Part shown: piece by piece, positions 56,225-64,000 of the stretch
Numbering within the stretch: position 1 is the stretch's first letter
Layout of the letters: the number at the start of each line of letters is the position of its first letter
NCBI GenBank assembly: GCA_002715485.1
Contig: PAZL01000040.1
Span: 82,507-146,506, forward strand
Length of the DNA stretch: 64,000 bases
From: Aequorivita sp.
GTDB lineage: Bacteria > Bacteroidota > Bacteroidia > Flavobacteriales > Flavobacteriaceae
Direction of reading: 5' to 3'
Program-made: the position numbers and the translations under genes
Notes under the pieces: model-generated
The model's input: the letters and a program-made list of their open reading frames with translations, nothing else
What the model was told of the DNA's origin: nothing
The model's database searches: none

Positions 56225-57415
56225 ATGAATTTACACGAATATCAGGGAAAAGAAATTTTAAACAGCTTTGGCGTTGAAATACAACGCGGTATCGTGGCAA
56301 CCACTCCAAAAGAGGCTGTGGAAGCCGCAAAAAAACTTACCGAACAAACCGGAACTGGCTGGCACGTTATAAAAGCACAAGTTCACGCCGGTGGCCGCGG
56401 TAAAGGCGGAGGTGTAAAGCTTGCCAAAAACCTACAGGAAGTTGAGGATATAGCTGGTAAAATAATTGGGATGGACCTTGTTACTCCGCAAACATCTGCA
56501 GAGGGAAAAAGAGTTCACCAGGTTTTGATTGCTGAAGATGTTTACTATCCCGGCGATAGTGAGCCAGAAGAGTATTATATGAGCGTGCTTTTAAATCGTT
56601 CCACAGGAAGAAATATGATTATGTATTCTACCGAAGGTGGAATGGACATTGAAACCGTTGCCGAGGAAACCCCACATTTAATTTTTACCGAAGAAATTGA
56701 TCCGGCCGTGGGCCTTTTGGGATTTCAGGCGCGAAGAGTGGCTTTTAATCTTGGTTTGAGCGGAAAGGCTTTCAAGGAAATGACAAAATTTGTTACCGCG
56801 CTTTACAAAGCTTACAATGAATCTGACTCTTCGCTTTTTGAAATTAACCCAGTATTAAAAACAAGTGATGATAAAATCATCGCCGTGGATGCAAAAGTGA
56901 GTATTGATGATAATGCACTTTACCGCCACAAAGACTATATGGAAATGCGCGATAAGCGTGAGGAAAACCCCGTGGAAGTTGAAGCAAAAGAAAAAGGCCT
57001 AAACTATGTTGACCTTGACGGAAACGTAGGCTGTATGGTTAATGGCGCCGGACTTGCTATGGCAACGATGGACTTAATTAAACAAGCAGGTGGTGAGCCT
57101 GCAAACTTCCTAGACGTAGGTGGAACCGCTGATGCCGAACGCGTTGAAGCAGCCTTCAAACTAATCTTGAAAGACCCGAACGTAAAAGCAATCTTGATAA
57201 ATATTTTTGGTGGAATTGTACGTTGCGACCGCGTGGCGCAAGGAGTTATTGACGCCTATAAAAACATGGGAACCATCAATATTCCAATTATTGTACGCTT
57301 GCAGGGAACGAATGCTGATATAGCAAAAAAACTTATTGACGATAGCGGACTGGACGTTCAGAGCGCTATTGAATTTCAAGAGGCCGCAGATAAAGTAAAA
57401 GCAGTTCTTTCATAA
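56225..57415 (+). CDS. sucC: succinyl-CoA synthetase (ADP-forming) beta subunit
   Basis: SucC makes succinyl-CoA/succinate with ATP or GTP in the citric acid cycle together with SucD, which is not in the window. From ATG 56225 the protein has 396 residues and begins MNLHEYQGKEIL, the family start; an upstream in-frame ATG adds 35 poorly conserved residues. The ATP-grasp domain has QVHAGGRGKGGGVKL, and the C-terminal CoA-ligase domain has LDVGGTADAERV and INIFGGIVRCD. It is followed by a terminator. Confidence 0.96.
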   Translation: MNLHEYQGKEILNSFGVEIQRGIVATTPKEAVEAAKKLTEQTGTGWHVIKAQVHAGGRGKGGGVKLAKNLQEVEDIAGKIIGMDLVTPQTSAEGKRVHQVLIAEDVYYPGDSEPEEYYMSVLLNRSTGRNMIMYSTEGGMDIETVAEETPHLIFTEEIDPAVGLLGFQARRVAFNLGLSGKAFKEMTKFVTALYKAYNESDSSLFEINPVLKTSDDKIIAVDAKVSIDDNALYRHKDYMEMRDKREENPVEVEAKEKGLNYVDLDGNVGCMVNGAGLAMATMDLIKQAGGEPANFLDVGGTADAERVEAAFKLILKDPNVKAILINIFGGIVRCDRVAQGVIDAYKNMGTINIPIIVRLQGTNADIAKKLIDDSGLDVQSAIEFQEAADKVKAVLS

Positions 57416-57432
57416 ATATAATTTATAATTGC

Positions 57433-57466
57433 AAAAGCCCTTCGCACTTGCAAGGGCTTTTTTTTG
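57433..57466 (+). terminator. intrinsic terminator after sucC
   Basis: AAAAGCCCTT and AAGGGCTTTT pair over 10 bp around a 9-base loop and run into T. It lies 18 bases after the sucC stop and 12 before the TerB-like ATG. Confidence 0.88.
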
Positions 57467-57477
57467 AAATAAAAAGT

Positions 57478-57873
57478 ATGGAACGCAACCCCAAATCCCT
57501 TCTTAGTGATTTGATAAATATGGTGATGGCCGACGGAAAAATCAAATCTTCCGAAATAGATTTTATCCAGAAATTGGCCAGACGTATGGAAATTTCGGAT
57601 AGAGAATTGGTAGATCTATTTGAGAACCCTCAACCCTCACGCCCCGTTTTCAGTGAGGTGGAGCGCATCACACATTTCTACAAATTAATCTTGATGATGA
57701 ATATAGATAATGAAGCCCACGAATCTGAAATTATAGCTTTAAAAAATTTCGGACTTAAAATGGGCATTCGCCCCATTGTTGCAGATCAGATTTTGAAAAA
57801 AATGAATGAATCTGAAGAAAAGTTGGTGCCAGCTGAAGAACTCCTGAAAATTTTTAAAATATATTACAACTAG
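57478..57873 (+). CDS. TerB-like helical protein
   Basis: From ATG 57478 the protein has 131 residues (the upstream TTG lies in the terminator and is rejected). It is an all-helical chain with the TerB/DjlA-type signature LINMVMADGKIKSSEIDFIQKLARRM and a second similar half (LMMNIDNEAHESEIIALKNFGLKMG). TerB-like domains are linked to tellurite and stress systems and may bind metal through acidic residues; no ter genes adjoin. Its stop overlaps the DUF2254 stop by 4 bases, tail to tail. Confidence 0.78.
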   Translation: MERNPKSLLSDLINMVMADGKIKSSEIDFIQKLARRMEISDRELVDLFENPQPSRPVFSEVERITHFYKLILMMNIDNEAHESEIIALKNFGLKMGIRPIVADQILKKMNESEEKLVPAEELLKIFKIYYN

Positions 57874-59144
57874 CCGGCAATCATTTTATCAATCATCGAA
57901 ACATCCCATTCGGAATCAAAAGAATTTTTGGCCTGCCCCAATAGTGTTTTCATCTCTCCCTTAATCACCGTTATGTAATTATCCTCTGCGGCTGGTTGCT
58001 TTTGAAGATAGACCAGCATCCACAATAGTTTTTCAACCATCACCGGATCGTGTTTACAATAGGTACGCAGTGATGCCATCACATTATACATCAATTCCTT
58101 AAAAGTAACAACTGCTACTTTGAGGATTGCATTTTCTTCATGTATAATAATCCCGTTATCATTTTTTTGCATCCGAAGGGCAAATAAATCGGTTAAATAG
58201 TCAATGGCATTTATAGCAGTACCGGGATCGTTTATTCCTGGGGACATTGCTTTTACCGCAATTTCAGTGATTTGCTTAAATGCAAGCACGTAATTATCTT
58301 CTACTAATTCTCCCCTGGCAAAACTAATGTTTGAAATAATGGAATCTACCACATTATCATCAAGTTCTTTTTCTGACTTTAGAAAAACCGCATTGTTTAG
58401 CACAAATAGCCCCTTCGGGATGGTTATATAGATTTTGGTTTCCTTTTCATCGCAAATCCTTAAGATATTTTTGATTGAAATATTCTGAAAATAGCCACTG
58501 CGTCCTGCTTTATATTCGTGCCAGTTTGAAGTTTGGGGGAATTCTTTGGTTTGCCCCTCTTCAGATTCAATCAACTTTTTAAGTCTTCTTTCTGCATTTT
58601 CAAAAATGGTATCCAGAATGTTGTTAATCTGTATGCTCTGTGAGATATTATGAATGAAATATATAAAAGCAACCAAACACAGTATCGTAAAAACAATTCC
58701 CAAAAGCACCGAAAAACCTGGGAGCGTATACTTATCCTCACTGGGCTCAACAGAAAAAAGAATAAAAATATTGTAAAGAATCGTGGCTAGATATATTCCC
58801 AAAATTACTTGATGGTGCTTGTCACTAATCAGTCCCGGAAGCAATCGGGGCGAATAATTATTAGAGGCTTGACTTAGCAATAACATTACCATTGAAAAAC
58901 TAAAAACCATTAAAGAAATGAGCCCTCCCAAGCAAGCACTTAGCACTGTGAGCGCAGTATCTCCGTCTTCTACCATCAATACGGGAAATACCTGCATGAT
59001 ATCTCTGGAAATACCGTGTTGTTCCAAATAAATCATTAAAAGGGCTATAAAAAAACCGGAAATAGCGAAAAGTGTGGGGTAAAAAGCAATTTTGCTTTCA
59101 ATTGTATTAAAGAAATCAAAAATGCGAATGAAAAGTTTTTTCAT
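57870..59144 (-). CDS. DUF2254 family membrane protein
   Basis: The 424-residue protein has four N-terminal membrane segments (about 20-45, 65-90, 112-132, 145-170) and a large cytoplasmic C-terminal part. Family-like phrases include SASNNYSPRLLPGLISDKHHQVILGIYLATI near 90-120 and KAMSPGINDPGTAINAIDYLTDL near 300. DUF2254 has no established function. It is divergent from hsp20 over 206 bases. Confidence 0.87.
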   Translation of the reverse strand: MKKLFIRIFDFFNTIESKIAFYPTLFAISGFFIALLMIYLEQHGISRDIMQVFPVLMVEDGDTALTVLSACLGGLISLMVFSFSMVMLLLSQASNNYSPRLLPGLISDKHHQVILGIYLATILYNIFILFSVEPSEDKYTLPGFSVLLGIVFTILCLVAFIYFIHNISQSIQINNILDTIFENAERRLKKLIESEEGQTKEFPQTSNWHEYKAGRSGYFQNISIKNILRICDEKETKIYITIPKGLFVLNNAVFLKSEKELDDNVVDSIISNISFARGELVEDNYVLAFKQITEIAVKAMSPGINDPGTAINAIDYLTDLFALRMQKNDNGIIIHEENAILKVAVVTFKELMYNVMASLRTYCKHDPVMVEKLLWMLVYLQKQPAAEDNYITVIKGEMKTLLGQAKNSFDSEWDVSMIDKMIAG

Positions 59145-59235
59145 AAATGTCAGTTAGTGATTCTTAAAAATACTGAAACCCCCAATCAAAATTCTTAAAA
59201 ATGAATTAAATATTCTAAACCTTCACATCCGTAGT

Positions 59236-59278
59236 GTCAAAAAGTCATCGCAATACCCTCATTTACAGTCAAAATGTC
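59236..59278 (+). promoter_or_regulatory. paired GTCAAAAnGTC motifs upstream of hsp20
   Basis: GTCAAAAAGTC (59236-59246) and GTCAAAATGTC (59268-59278) differ at one base and start exactly 32 bases apart, about three helical turns. The second lies within the near-palindrome CAGTCAAAATGTCTG. They look like a double binding site for a heat-shock or stress regulator; which one is unknown. Confidence 0.5.
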
Positions 59279-59296
59279 TGTTGTTTTAAATTGGAA

Positions 59297-59313
59297 TTAT
59301 TATTGAATAATAA
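59297..59313. promoter_or_regulatory. 17-bp palindrome upstream of hsp20
   Basis: TTATTATT-G-AATAATAA has perfect 8-bp arms, 38 bases before the hsp20 ATG and downstream of the paired GTC motifs. AT-only arms lower its weight. Confidence 0.35.
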
Positions 59314-59350
59314 GTTGAAAAACAAATAAAAATTTAAACAATATAAAGTT

Positions 59351-59782
59351 ATGAAAACAGTTAATAAAAACAGTATTTGGTTGCCAGGGCTTTTAGATAA
59401 CCTGCTTTTTGACAATAAGTTAGATGTCTTTAATAACAATTATGAAACATTTAGCATTCCAGCAGTAAATATAATTGAAAATTTCCCGAATTTTGTAGTC
59501 GAATTGGCTGTTCCAGGATTACAGAAAGAAGATTTTACCATTGAGGTTGAGGAAGATACTTTAAAAATAGCTTCAAAAAAGGTAGAGGAAAAGAAAGATG
59601 AAAACAGCGATTCACAAGTAAGAAGAAGGGAATTCAATTACCAAAGTTTTGAACGTTCTTTCAAACTTCCTGAAAACATTAAAACTGAAGACATTCAGGC
59701 CAATTACGAAAACGGTATTTTGAAGATTACACTCCCAAAGGAAGAAAAGAAAGCATTGAAGAAAATGGTTGAGATTTCATAA
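59351..59782 (+). CDS. Hsp20/alpha-crystallin small heat-shock protein
   Basis: This 143-residue holdase prevents aggregation of unfolding proteins. The alpha-crystallin domain (about 35-140) includes PAVNIIENFPNFVVELAVPGLQKEDF and FERSFKLPENI. It ends with YENGILKITLPKEEK. The C-terminal I/V-x-I/V assembly motif is reduced to MVEIS. It is monocistronic with distinctive upstream motifs and a terminator. Confidence 0.95.
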   Translation: MKTVNKNSIWLPGLLDNLLFDNKLDVFNNNYETFSIPAVNIIENFPNFVVELAVPGLQKEDFTIEVEEDTLKIASKKVEEKKDENSDSQVRRREFNYQSFERSFKLPENIKTEDIQANYENGILKITLPKEEKKALKKMVEIS

Positions 59783-59815
59783 TTGAAATTTAATTTGGTT
59801 AGTTAGTTGAAAATG

Positions 59816-59848
59816 ACCGCGTGCTACTCAATCGGTGCGCGGTTTTTT
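59816..59848 (+). terminator. terminator after hsp20
   Basis: ACCGCGTGC (59816-59824) pairs with GTGCGCGGT (59835-59843) over nine positions, two of them G-U, with a 10-base loop and a run of T. It lies between hsp20 and converging rluF. Confidence 0.8.
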
Positions 59849-59855
59849 CATGGGT

Positions 59856-60710
59856 TTATTTGGGGCCTCTGCGCCTTCGCCCTCCCGTACTTCTCTGCTC
59901 GCGTTTTAAATTGCGCTCCTCCTGTCTTTTCTTTTCAGGTTTTATGATTTCTACTGGCCTTTGACTGCCATCTTTTTGATAAGCTTTGGGTAAACCGTCA
60001 CTATCCTTTACCGCATCCCTTAAAGTTTTTAACTCCTCTTTAGTAAGGTCACGCCACTGCCCTACCGGCAAATTGCCCAATTCCAAATGCATAATCCGTA
60101 TTCTTTGCAAGGCCACAACTTCATAGCCCAAATATTCACACATTCTACGTATTTGCCTGTTTAAACCTTGTACTAGTATAATCCGGAACTCAAACCTGCT
60201 AATTCTTTCCACTTTACAGCGCTTGGTTACGGTATCTAAAATAGGTATTCCCGAACCCATCCGTTTTATAAATTCATCGGTAACAGGCCTATCTACCTTT
60301 ACAATATATTCCTTTTCGTGTTTGTTGCCCGCACGTAGAATCTTGTTTACAATGTCGCCTTCATTGGTCAGCAGCAACAAGCCTTCACTGGGCTTGTCTA
60401 ACCTTCCCACTGGGAAAATACGTTCCGGATGGTTTACAAAGTCTATTACGTTATCCTCAAAGCGGGTATCGGTAGTACAAGTAATGCCAACGGGTTTGTT
60501 CAGCATAATAAACACCTCGGCAGTATTCTCCTTAATAAGTTTTCCGTCCACGCGTACCTCATCATTTGGCATTACGCGATCCCCAAGCCCACTTTTTTCA
60601 CCATTCACGGTTACGCGACCTTTTTCTATTAAGGTATCGGCCTCACGGCGCGAACAGTAACCGCTGTCACTTATCGCCTTGTTCAATCTTACGGAGTCTG
60701 GGTGGTGCAT
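59856..60710 (-). CDS. rluF: 23S rRNA pseudouridine synthase RluF-like
   Basis: The 284-residue enzyme has an N-terminal S4 RNA-binding domain (about 5-65; [18 protein letters not shown]) and the RsuA/RluB/RluF catalytic domain. The catalytic residue is Asp105 in [25 protein letters not shown] and [19 protein letters not shown] are most like RluF, which modifies U2604 of 23S rRNA; RluB-type activity cannot be excluded. A Lys/Arg/Gly-rich 40-residue tail follows. Confidence 0.92.
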   Translation of the reverse strand: MHHPDSVRLNKAISDSGYCSRREADTLIEKGRVTVNGEKSGLGDRVMPNDEVRVDGKLIKENTAEVFIMLNKPVGITCTTDTRFEDNVIDFVNHPERIFPVGRLDKPSEGLLLLTNEGDIVNKILRAGNKHEKEYIVKVDRPVTDEFIKRMGSGIPILDTVTKRCKVERISRFEFRIILVQGLNRQIRRMCEYLGYEVVALQRIRIMHLELGNLPVGQWRDLTKEELKTLRDAVKDSDGLPKAYQKDGSQRPVEIIKPEKKRQEERNLKREQRSTGGRRRRGPK

Positions 60711-60724
60711 TGCTTAATTTTTAA

Positions 60725-60732
60725 CAAAGATA
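60725..60732 (-). promoter_or_regulatory. -7 promoter box for rluF
   Basis: TATCTTTG on the minus strand, full TAnnTTTG match, 15 bases before the rluF ATG in the gap shared with the GH3 gene. Confidence 0.45.
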
Positions 60733-60825
60733 CCACTATTGCAGCGCATAGCGAAAAGGTTAAAATTGATTTAAACGCCCCGCCCAACATTTTGAAAAAT
60801 TGTAGTTTCAACAAAAAATTCAACT

Positions 60826-62352
60826 ATGGCAATACTGGGCTCCATTATTAAAACCGCAATTGACCTCCGCGGAGCAATCGTTTCTGAAAAATCTCCCGTA
60901 GAATCGCAACGGGAAGTATTAAAAAATCTACTAGAGAAAGCAAAAGAAACCGCATTTGGAAAATACTATGGTTTTGCCCATATTCTTGAAGCTTCGGAAA
61001 TTGAAAAAGAGTTTGCCAAAAAAGTACCTTATTTTGATTATCATCAAATGGAGGCCGAATGGTGGTGCAAGACACAGGAAGGCATGGAAGATATAAGTTG
61101 GCCAGGAAAGCCCACCTACTTTGCCCGAAGCAGCGGCACCACGGGAAAGACTTCAAAAAGAATCCCGGTTACCGATGAAATGATTGAGGCCATCCGAACC
61201 ACGGGAATAAAGCAGGTTGGCGCGTTGACCAATTTTGAAATCCCATCAGATTTTTATGAAAAGGAAATTATGATGCTGGGCAGTAGTACTAACTTGGAAG
61301 AACACGATCAATTCTTAGAGGGCGAAATAAGCGGCATCAGCGCCAGCAACATTCCGTTTTGGTTTCGAGGCTATTATAAACCGGGTGAGGAAATTGCCCA
61401 AATGGACGACTGGGACCAAAAAGTGGAAACCATTGCAAAAAATGCCCGTAACTGGGACATAGGCGCACTTAGTGGGATACCTTCCTGGATGGAACTGATG
61501 ATGAAAAAGGTAATTGAATACCATAACGCAAAAAATATTCACGAGATCTGGCCCAACCTTCAGGTTTATACCACCGGCGGTGTAGCCTTTCAACCTTATG
61601 AAAAAAGTTTTAATCAACTCTTGGCACACCCCATAACAGTGATTGATACCTATCTTGCTTCGGAAGGATTCTTGGCATTTCAGAATAGACCTGATACAAC
61701 CGCCATGAAATTGGTTGCTGACAATGGAATCTATTTTGAATTTGTTCCCTTCAAACCTGAATATATCAATGAGGACGGATCGCTTTCACAAGATGCCCCT
61801 ACCCTAACCCTTGCCGAAGTGGAACCCAATGTAGACTATGTTTTGATAATCACTACCGTTTCCGGAGCTTGGCGGTATTTAATTGGCGACACAATTGCGT
61901 TTACCGACGTGGAAAAGGCTGAGATAAAAATTACAGGACGCACCAAATTCTTTTTAAATGTAGTGGGTTCACAGCTTTCTGTGAACAAAATGGAGGTTGC
62001 CTTGCGGGAAATGGAGGAGCAATTTGATATAAAAATTCCTGAGTTTACCTTGGCTGCCGTAAAGATAGATGAGGAATTTTTCCACCATTGGTATTTGGGC
62101 ACGGAAACCGAAATCAATGCCGAAGAAATTGCAAACGCTTTGGATGAAGCTTTAAAAGAAGCCAATAAAAACTACGCCGTAGCACGTTCAAAAGCATTAA
62201 AAGGTGTAAAAGTTACAACCATAAACCCTGAAATTTTTCACGAGTGGAACGCCAAAAACAAAAAGAAAGGTGGACAAGTAAAAATGGAAAAGGTTATGGA
62301 TGAGGAAAAATTTGCAGATTGGGAGGATTTTGTGAAGACACAAAGTGAGTAG
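60826..62352 (+). CDS. GH3 (auxin-responsive promoter) family protein
   Basis: The 508-residue protein belongs to the GH3 group of acyl-adenylate-forming enzymes. It has the P-loop-like ATP motif ARSSGTTGKTSKRIPVT near residues 103-119, the second motif YLASEGFLAFQN, and the GRTKFFLNVVGSQLSVNKMEVAL region of the C-terminal domain. Plant members join amino acids to jasmonate or auxin; bacterial members are common in Bacteroidota and their substrates are not established to my knowledge. There is no signal peptide, and no hormone-related genes adjoin. It stands alone. Confidence 0.92.
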   Translation: MAILGSIIKTAIDLRGAIVSEKSPVESQREVLKNLLEKAKETAFGKYYGFAHILEASEIEKEFAKKVPYFDYHQMEAEWWCKTQEGMEDISWPGKPTYFARSSGTTGKTSKRIPVTDEMIEAIRTTGIKQVGALTNFEIPSDFYEKEIMMLGSSTNLEEHDQFLEGEISGISASNIPFWFRGYYKPGEEIAQMDDWDQKVETIAKNARNWDIGALSGIPSWMELMMKKVIEYHNAKNIHEIWPNLQVYTTGGVAFQPYEKSFNQLLAHPITVIDTYLASEGFLAFQNRPDTTAMKLVADNGIYFEFVPFKPEYINEDGSLSQDAPTLTLAEVEPNVDYVLIITTVSGAWRYLIGDTIAFTDVEKAEIKITGRTKFFLNVVGSQLSVNKMEVALREMEEQFDIKIPEFTLAAVKIDEEFFHHWYLGTETEINAEEIANALDEALKEANKNYAVARSKALKGVKVTTINPEIFHEWNAKNKKKGGQVKMEKVMDEEKFADWEDFVKTQSE

Positions 62353-62354
62353 TG

Positions 62355-62396
62355 AAAAATCACAAATCATAAATTATCAAATCCCAAATTTCAACT
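62355..62396. repeat. degenerate heptamer tract after the GH3 gene
   Basis: Six phased 7-base words, AAAAATC, ACAAATC, ATAAATT, ATCAAAT, CCCAAAT, TTCAACT, start 3 bases after the GH3 stop. Their complement resembles the ATTTGTT words before alkB. Further on, 62425-62447 holds a 7-bp inverted repeat (AATTGTG/CACAATT). Confidence 0.55.
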
Positions 62397-62466
62397 CTAG
62401 CATCCCTGATCGCAGCCGCAGGTAAATTGTGTGTCAATTCCACAATTAAACAATTAAACATATCAA

Positions 62467-63117
62467 CTAACCTTCCTCCCCAACAATCTCAATCTCCTGC
62501 GTTACTTTGTTTTTATTAATAAGTTCCATTACTTCTTCTGGTGAGATATATAATCTGCGAATTCGCTCTTTGTATTTTTCTGAAAGGTTAGCATTATCCA
62601 GGATGAAGTTTTTCGTAGTCAAAATATAATCCCCCATCCCGTGTTGTATGGCATATGTATCTGCCGCACGCTCCACTTCCTTAATGTGCGCAGCAGAAAA
62701 AAGATATTTAATCCCGAAAATGAGCATCCCAAAATTTGTGCGTTCCCTATAATCCATAATATGGCCTAGTTCGTGACCAATCCAACCTACCTTGACATCT
62801 GATGGAATATCTGCCATGGTAAAGTGCTCGCCTTCTATCTGAATGTTTCGGCTGATGAGTATAACGTATTCCCGACGCTCCTTAGGTTTAAAAAAACTGC
62901 TAAAGCGCGGTTGCGCTTGCATGGTAGATTTCTTTATGTCATCCTTAAACTTAAACTCAATGGCAGTATCGTAAAGTTCGGGGTAAAAAGACAATGCCGC
63001 TATCACTTCCCGTTCAATACTCTTGGGGATAATTTTATTATCTAATCTGATATTTTGCGCTGGTAACATATAACAGGCAAAATACAAAATAGGTAAAGTA
63101 AGGTACGTTAAAGGCAT
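62467..63117 (-). CDS. putative HExxH metalloprotease, membrane or secreted
   Basis: The family is not one I can name. The 216-residue protein starts with a hydrophobic segment (PLTYLTLPILYFACYMLPAQ) that may be a signal or anchor. It then has the gluzincin-type zinc motif HELGH at 115-119 in GWIGHELGHIMDY, and a downstream Glu/Asp helix (KEVERAADTYAIQHG) suited to the third ligand, like M48-type small peptidases. FGMLIFGIKYLFSAAHI between them is hydrophobic. It lies between two repeat-containing gaps. Confidence 0.75.
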   Translation of the reverse strand: MPLTYLTLPILYFACYMLPAQNIRLDNKIIPKSIEREVIAALSFYPELYDTAIEFKFKDDIKKSTMQAQPRFSSFFKPKERREYVILISRNIQIEGEHFTMADIPSDVKVGWIGHELGHIMDYRERTNFGMLIFGIKYLFSAAHIKEVERAADTYAIQHGMGDYILTTKNFILDNANLSEKYKERIRRLYISPEEVMELINKNKVTQEIEIVGEEG

Positions 63118-63124
63118 TGTAAAG

Positions 63125-63293
63125 TTATCTGTTTTCAGTTGTGGGTTGTTAGTTGTCGGTTGTCTGTTTTCAGTTGTCGGATGTAAATTGGTTCTTGACT
63201 CTTGGCTCTTGACTCTTGCCTCTTGGCTCTTGGCTCTTGCCTCTTCAAATTTCTCTTTTCGGTTTGCCTATAGCTTACAGCCTAAAGCCATAA
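63125..63293. repeat. compound heptamer tract between uvrB and the HExxH gene
   Basis: About 24 consecutive 7-base words arranged in blocks. 63125-63187 is built on TTGTCGG/TTTTCAG, 63188-63243 on TTGGCTC/TTGACTC/TTGCCTC (eight units), and 63266-63293 on GCCTAAA (GCCTATA, GCTTACA, GCCTAAA, GCCATAA). A less regular link of T-rich words joins the last two. It fills the whole 178-base gap. It is AT-moderate and contains no ORF of note. Confidence 0.8.
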
Positions 63294-63295
63294 AA

Positions 63296-64000
<705 letters not shown>

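Noticed and set aside
60223-60660. 145-codon frame antisense to rluF
   Set aside because: Lies wholly within a well-supported gene and its Ser/Thr-rich translation is the complement of conserved rluF codons.
63125-63293. CRISPR array
   Set aside because: Repeats are only 7 bases with no spacers, and no cas genes are present.

Overview
The window reads as a contiguous piece of a marine-type Flavobacteriaceae (Bacteroidota) chromosome. The evidence is the AT-rich intergenic DNA, the near absence of purine-rich ribosome-binding sites, the repeated TAnnTTTG-type -7 promoter boxes, two secreted proteases with type IX secretion C-terminal sorting domains, many short SPII lipoproteins, and typical flavobacterial families (DUF5606, DUF6503, DUF2490, OstA-like, BshC, tandem DUF368). 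The genus cannot be fixed from sequence alone. I see no prophage, insertion sequence, CRISPR array, rRNA or tRNA, and no gap between genes exceeds 300 bases.

Layout. 1-3920 (minus): a lipoprotein, then an M1 aminopeptidase overlapping a patatin-like lipase. 4011-20567 (plus): recG, a possible tiny membrane protein, a DUF2490 barrel, the bifunctional (p)ppGpp enzyme, a Fur-like regulator, purA, an OstA-like protein, a class III aminotransferase, a TPR protein, two DUF368 membrane proteins, aroE and a DUF349 protein. 20612-23173 (minus): mazG, DUF5606, def and ruvX. 23269-31175: dapD, lemA/DUF2207, alkB, DUF6503 and a secreted M14 carboxypeptidase on mixed strands. 31289-46623 (plus): bshC, guaA, a LysM lipoprotein, OsmC, DUF922, DUF3820 and a methyltransferase-fold protein (several overlapping), then pyrG, yidC, a MORN-like protein, mnmA, a secreted subtilase and an NMO-type flavoenzyme. 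46707-56029 (minus): a 1940-residue fungalysin adhesin-protease, a cold-shock protein, a carotenoid-isomerase-like oxidoreductase and lysA. 56225-64000: sucC, a TerB-like protein, DUF2254, hsp20, rluF, a GH3 protein, a small HExxH protein and the 3' part of uvrB.

Function. Most genes are housekeeping: purine and pyrimidine synthesis (purA, guaA, pyrG), lysine/diaminopimelate and aromatic synthesis (dapD, lysA, aroE), stringent response, DNA repair (recG, ruvX, alkB, uvrB), envelope assembly (yidC, OstA-like) and protein maturation (def). The accessory flavour comes from secreted or envelope proteins for polymer breakdown (M1, M14, S8, M36).

The most unusual signal is not a gene. At least six intergenic spots carry DNA built from degenerate 7-bp words kept in strict phase. 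Each spot has its own word family, and some tracts end at or close to a start codon (alkB, mazG). The largest lies at 63125-63293 between uvrB and a putative metalloprotease. Other points for a second look are an HYR domain split by a ~225-residue insert in the M36 protein, a Fur homologue without its CxxC zinc motif, paired GTCAAAAnGTC motifs exactly 32 bp apart before hsp20, and a 32-codon membrane ORF overlapping recG by GTGA.
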